Shown piece by piece: positions 61,201 to 64,000 of a DNA stretch of 64,000 nucleotides. Position numbers and translations under genes: made by a program. This stretch comes from Streptomonospora alba. GTDB lineage: Bacteria; Actinomycetota; Actinomycetes; Streptosporangiales; Streptosporangiaceae. Under the pieces are notes generated by a model that made no database searches, was not told the DNA's origin, and worked only from the letters and a program-made list of their open reading frames with translations. The stretch's first letter is position 1, and each line of letters begins with the position of its first letter. The DNA lies in contig NZ_JROO01000014.1 in NCBI RefSeq assembly GCF_000826685.1, forward strand, positions 1 to 64,000, given 5' to 3'.

Positions 61201-62706
61201 GTGAGTGAACACCACAGCAGCAGGCCCCAGGCGGAGGGGGACGGCGCCGCCGAGGCGCCGGTGTTCACCGCCCGCAAGAACGGCCAGGAGCAGACCGTCT
61301 CCGAGGAGCTGGCCGACTGGATGCGCACCGGCTGGGCCGACACCGAGAGCCGCGACCCCCAGCCGATCGAGCAGGCCGCCTACACCGCCAAGCGCCGCGA
61401 GGCGCTGAGCGCGCGCTTCCCCGGCGAGCGCCTGGTCGTGCCCGCCGGCAACCTCAAGACCCGATCCAACGACACCGAGTATCCGTTCCGGCCCTCCTGC
61501 GACTACGTCTACCTCAGCGGCGACCAGTCCGACGACGGCTGCCTGGTGCTGGAGCCGCGCTCCGGCGGCGGCCACGACGCCACGGTCTACCTGCGTCCCC
61601 GCTCCAACCGCGACAACGGCGAGTTCTGGCTCGACGGGCACGGCGAGTTGTGGAGCGGGCGGCGCCACAGCCTCGCGGAGTCCGCGCAGCGGCTGGGACT
61701 GCAGGCCCACGACGTGCGCCGGCTGCCGGAGGTGCTGAGCGAAGCGCCGGAGGTTCCCGTGCGCATCCTGCGCGGCCACGACGCCTCCCTGGAGGAGGTG
61801 GTCGGCGGACTGCGCGCGCAGTCCGCCGACAGCGCCGAGACCGCAGCCGAGCGCGACGAGGAGCTGGCCGTGGCGCTGCACGACCAGCGTCTGGTCAAGG
61901 ACGAGTGGGAGGTCGCCCAGCTGCAGAGCGCCGTCGACGCCACGGTGCTGGGCTTCGGCGACGTCGCCGAAGCGCTGCCCCAGGCCCGGGCCACCTCCGA
62001 GCGCTACATCGAGGGCACGTTCTTCCTGCGCGCCCGCGTCGAGGGCAACGACGTCGGCTACGGCACCATCGCCGCCTCCGGGCCCAACTCCACGACGCTG
62101 CACTGGATGCGCAACGACGGCCCGGTGCGCGAGGGCGAGTTGCTGCTGCTGGACGCCGGCGTCGAGACCACCACCCTTTACACCGCCGACGTCACCCGGA
62201 CCCTGCCGGTCTCGGGGCGCTTCACCCCCCTTCAGCGCCGCGTCTACGACCTGGTCTACGCCGCCCAGGAGGCCGCGATCGCCGCACTCGCGCCGGGGCG
62301 GCCCTTCACCGAGTACCACCGGGTCGCCCAGCGCACGCTGGCCGAGGGGCTGGTCGAGTGGGGCCTGCTGGAGGGCCCGGTCGACCGGGTCGTCGAACTC
62401 GGCCTGCAGCGCCGCTACACCCTGCACGGGACCGGGCACATGCTGGGCCTGGACGTCCACGACTGCGCCAAGGCGCGCACCGAGACCCACCTCTACGGCG
62501 ACCTGCGGCCGGGCATGGTGCTGACCGTGGAACCCGGCCTGTACTTCCAGCCCGACGACCTCACCGTGCCCGAGGAACTGCGCGGCATCGGCGTGCGCAT
62601 CGAGGACGACGTCCTCGTCACGTCCGAGGGCAACCGCGTGCTCTCGGCGGGCCTGCCGCGCACCGCCGACGACGTCGAGGCCTGGCTGGCCCAGCGCCTG
62701 CCGTGA
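61201..62706 (+). CDS. pepP: Xaa-Pro aminopeptidase (aminopeptidase P)
   Basis: A 501-residue creatinase-fold metallopeptidase that removes N-terminal residues before proline. The N-terminal AMP_N domain (about 60-210: PIEQAAYTAKRREALSARFPGERLVVPAG) is followed by the pita-bread catalytic domain, with the dinuclear metal ligands D318 (LLDAGVE), D330 (ADVTRTLP), H413 (HGTGHMLGLDVHD), E444 (TVEPGLYF) and E468 (RIEDDVL). It is cytoplasmic. GTG 61201 with GGGAGG 9 bp upstream is preferred over an upstream in-frame GTG that lacks a ribosome-binding site. Confidence 0.93.
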   Translation: MSEHHSSRPQAEGDGAAEAPVFTARKNGQEQTVSEELADWMRTGWADTESRDPQPIEQAAYTAKRREALSARFPGERLVVPAGNLKTRSNDTEYPFRPSCDYVYLSGDQSDDGCLVLEPRSGGGHDATVYLRPRSNRDNGEFWLDGHGELWSGRRHSLAESAQRLGLQAHDVRRLPEVLSEAPEVPVRILRGHDASLEEVVGGLRAQSADSAETAAERDEELAVALHDQRLVKDEWEVAQLQSAVDATVLGFGDVAEALPQARATSERYIEGTFFLRARVEGNDVGYGTIAASGPNSTTLHWMRNDGPVREGELLLLDAGVETTTLYTADVTRTLPVSGRFTPLQRRVYDLVYAAQEAAIAALAPGRPFTEYHRVAQRTLAEGLVEWGLLEGPVDRVVELGLQRRYTLHGTGHMLGLDVHDCAKARTETHLYGDLRPGMVLTVEPGLYFQPDDLTVPEELRGIGVRIEDDVLVTSEGNRVLSAGLPRTADDVEAWLAQRLP

Positions 62707-62856
62707 CCGCAGCCGCCGGCACCCGCACACGCCGGGTGCCGGGGGCGGGACGCGCGGCGCCGCCGCCTCCGTGTGCTCGCCGGCCGCCCGCCGACCGGGG
62801 CCGTACCGCGACAGCGGCGGTGTCGGCACCCGGTCGGCCGGGTGCGGAGCCCCTGC

Positions 62857-63525
62857 TCACTCGTCGACGGCGCGGTCGTTGTAGACCCCGGCCTCCTCCT
62901 GGCCCGTCAGGCGCTGGATGGCGGCCATGACCTCATCGGTGACCAACCGGCGCGCGCGGCCGGTCTTGAGGTGGTCGTAGCCGATCGAGAAGTCCAGCGG
63001 GGCGCCGAAGCGCACCGTGATGGGGGCGATGCGCGGCACGCGCGCGCCGATGGGCTGGATGCGCTCGGTGCCGGTGAGCCCCACCGGAACCACGGGCGCG
63101 CCCGAGGCGAGGGCGAGGTGCGCCACGCCGGTGCGGCCGCGGTAGAGCCGCCCGTCCGGCGAGCGGGTGCCCTCGGGGTAGACGGAGAACACGCCGCCGT
63201 CCTTGAGCCAGCGCAGCCCGATGTCGAGCGCCTCCAGCGCCCCGCCGCCGCTGCCGCGCTCCACCGGGACCGCGCCCAGCGCGGTGAAGGTCGCACGCGA
63301 CATCCGGCCCTTGGCGCCCGAGCCGGTGAAGTACTCCGCCTTGGCCAGGAACCGGATGCGGCGCGGCACGACCAGCGGGATCACCACGCTGTCGCAGAAG
63401 GAGAGGTGGTTGGCGGCGAGGATGACCGGACCCGCGGCCGGGATCCGCTCCACCCCTTCGATGCGGGGCCGGTACAGGCCCCGTCCCAGCTGCCTGCCCA
63501 TCGTGCGCACCGCGTCATAGAGCAC
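62857..63525 (-). CDS. 1-acyl-glycerol-3-phosphate acyltransferase (PlsC-like)
   Basis: A 222-residue membrane-associated acyltransferase. The catalytic H-x4-D motif is NHLSFCD (H40, D45), FLAKAEYF lies in block 2, the glycerophosphate-binding block is YPEGTRS (around 115), and VVPVGLTGTE is block 4. It would acylate lysophosphatidic acid or a related acceptor in phospholipid synthesis. The start is probably GTG 63525. It is convergent with pepP. Confidence 0.9.
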   Translation of the reverse strand: MLYDAVRTMGRQLGRGLYRPRIEGVERIPAAGPVILAANHLSFCDSVVIPLVVPRRIRFLAKAEYFTGSGAKGRMSRATFTALGAVPVERGSGGGALEALDIGLRWLKDGGVFSVYPEGTRSPDGRLYRGRTGVAHLALASGAPVVPVGLTGTERIQPIGARVPRIAPITVRFGAPLDFSIGYDHLKTGRARRLVTDEVMAAIQRLTGQEEAGVYNDRAVDE

Positions 63526-63720
63526 GATCCACCCCGCCCGCGCGCCGACACCGTTTCCACGCCAATCTAGCGCTTCGCTGTGCCGTCGGCGTGTGCGGGG
63601 TCACGCTCGACGCGGGAGGCGGCGCCGCGGGAGTGCTTGGAGGCTGCCTCGTGCGCGGCGCCGTCCTCCCGCCCGTCCGTTCGGCCGGGACGCCTGCCGG
63701 CAGATTCCGGTCGGCGGACC

Positions 63721-64000
63721 TCAGGCGCTCTCGGTCTTCGCGGCGGCCGGGGCGGGTCGCTGTCGGCCTGCGCCGACCCGGAGGTTGCCTACGACCAGGC
63801 CTCCCAGCAGCAGAACGCCGGCGACGAGCAGGAACAGACCCCGGGCGTCCATCCCGCGTCCAGCAGCCACCCTGCGGCCAGCGGCGAGATGACGGCCCCG
63901 ATCCGCCCGACGCCGATGCCCCATCCGACGCCGGTCGCCCGCACCGACGGCTCGCCCTGGCCCACATGGGCGACCTGCAGTCGGTGGCGGGCCACTCGAC
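63721..64000 (-). pseudogene. MFS transporter C-terminus, partial and frameshifted
   Basis: The last part of a major facilitator transporter, reading in from beyond the window. SVRATGVGWGIGVGRIGAVISPLAAGWLLDAGW is read in one frame and the natural continuation DARGLFLLVAGVLLLGGLVVGNLRVG in another. The break lies near 63849-63854 (minus-strand GGATGGAC), and restoring one G would join them. The motif RATGVGWGIGVGRIG resembles the aromatic acid/sugar porter branch. Either a pseudogene or an assembly error; the N-terminal two thirds are outside the window. Confidence 0.7.

Overview
The window is GC-rich actinobacterial DNA with very frequent GTG starts and GTGA/ATGA stop-start overlaps. Two perfect CelR/CebR boxes (TGGGAGCGCTCCCA), a chitinase with a CBM2 module, a GH10 xylanase and a xylobiose-type ABC/GH3 locus suggest a plant-polymer-degrading actinomycete, perhaps Nocardiopsaceae (Streptomonospora/Nocardiopsis/Thermobifida relatives). 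That placement is inference from gene content.

Layout. 0.1-2.3 kb: secreted GH18 chitinase with an AT-rich upstream island. 2.5-13.2 kb: a run of small stress-type genes (dienelactone-hydrolase-like protein, DUF3140, Cys-rich four-helix protein, ChaB/Rho_N protein, an isolated GT9 heptosyltransferase-like gene, CBS-pair protein, DUF3040 membrane protein, cytochrome oxidase subunit I, F420/FMN oxidoreductase, helical protein, ClpC-like ATPase). Eight of these transcription units carry the same promoter-like element, GTTT-N16/17-GGTAGC. 14.4-25.0 kb: a carbamoyltransferase and nucleotide-heptose glycan cluster (GT2-GmhB fusion, GT9, two GT4-type enzymes, GmhA, HldE-type kinase/nucleotidyltransferase, SDR, UXS-like epimerase), whose first gene has the same promoter element. 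25.1-28.3 kb: a SigB/SigF-family sigma factor and two tandem GT2 genes. 28.3-37.5 kb: GAF-ANTAR protein, a complete branched-chain-amino-acid-type ABC transporter (livGFHMK order) and a large LAL/LuxR regulator. 38.0-39.4 kb: BNR-repeat protein plus MoaD-like protein. 39.5-41.7 kb: TetR / SDR / paired SMR exporter module. 41.9-45.6 kb: Nudix hydrolase, membrane Ser/Thr kinase, WYL regulator. 45.6-55.4 kb: xylan locus (GH10, LacI regulator, sugar ABC transporter, GH3) with a 1.8-kb gene-poor, hairpin-rich gap. 55.7-64 kb: threonine dehydratase, small proteins, nitronate monooxygenase, alpha/beta hydrolase, DUF2236 protein, Xaa-Pro aminopeptidase, acyltransferase, and a frameshifted MFS gene running off the end.

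How it works together (inference). The most interesting reading is that a SigB-type sigma factor, possibly the one at 25.1-26.0 kb, controls both the stress genes and a Gram-positive heptose-glycan pathway through one promoter class. The glycan would be built from sedoheptulose 7-phosphate by GmhA, HldE and GmhB activities, transferred by GT9/GT4/GT2 enzymes and decorated by carbamoylation. The xylan locus is a self-contained catabolic unit: extracellular xylanase, oligosaccharide uptake, intracellular GH3 hydrolysis and a divergent LacI repressor.
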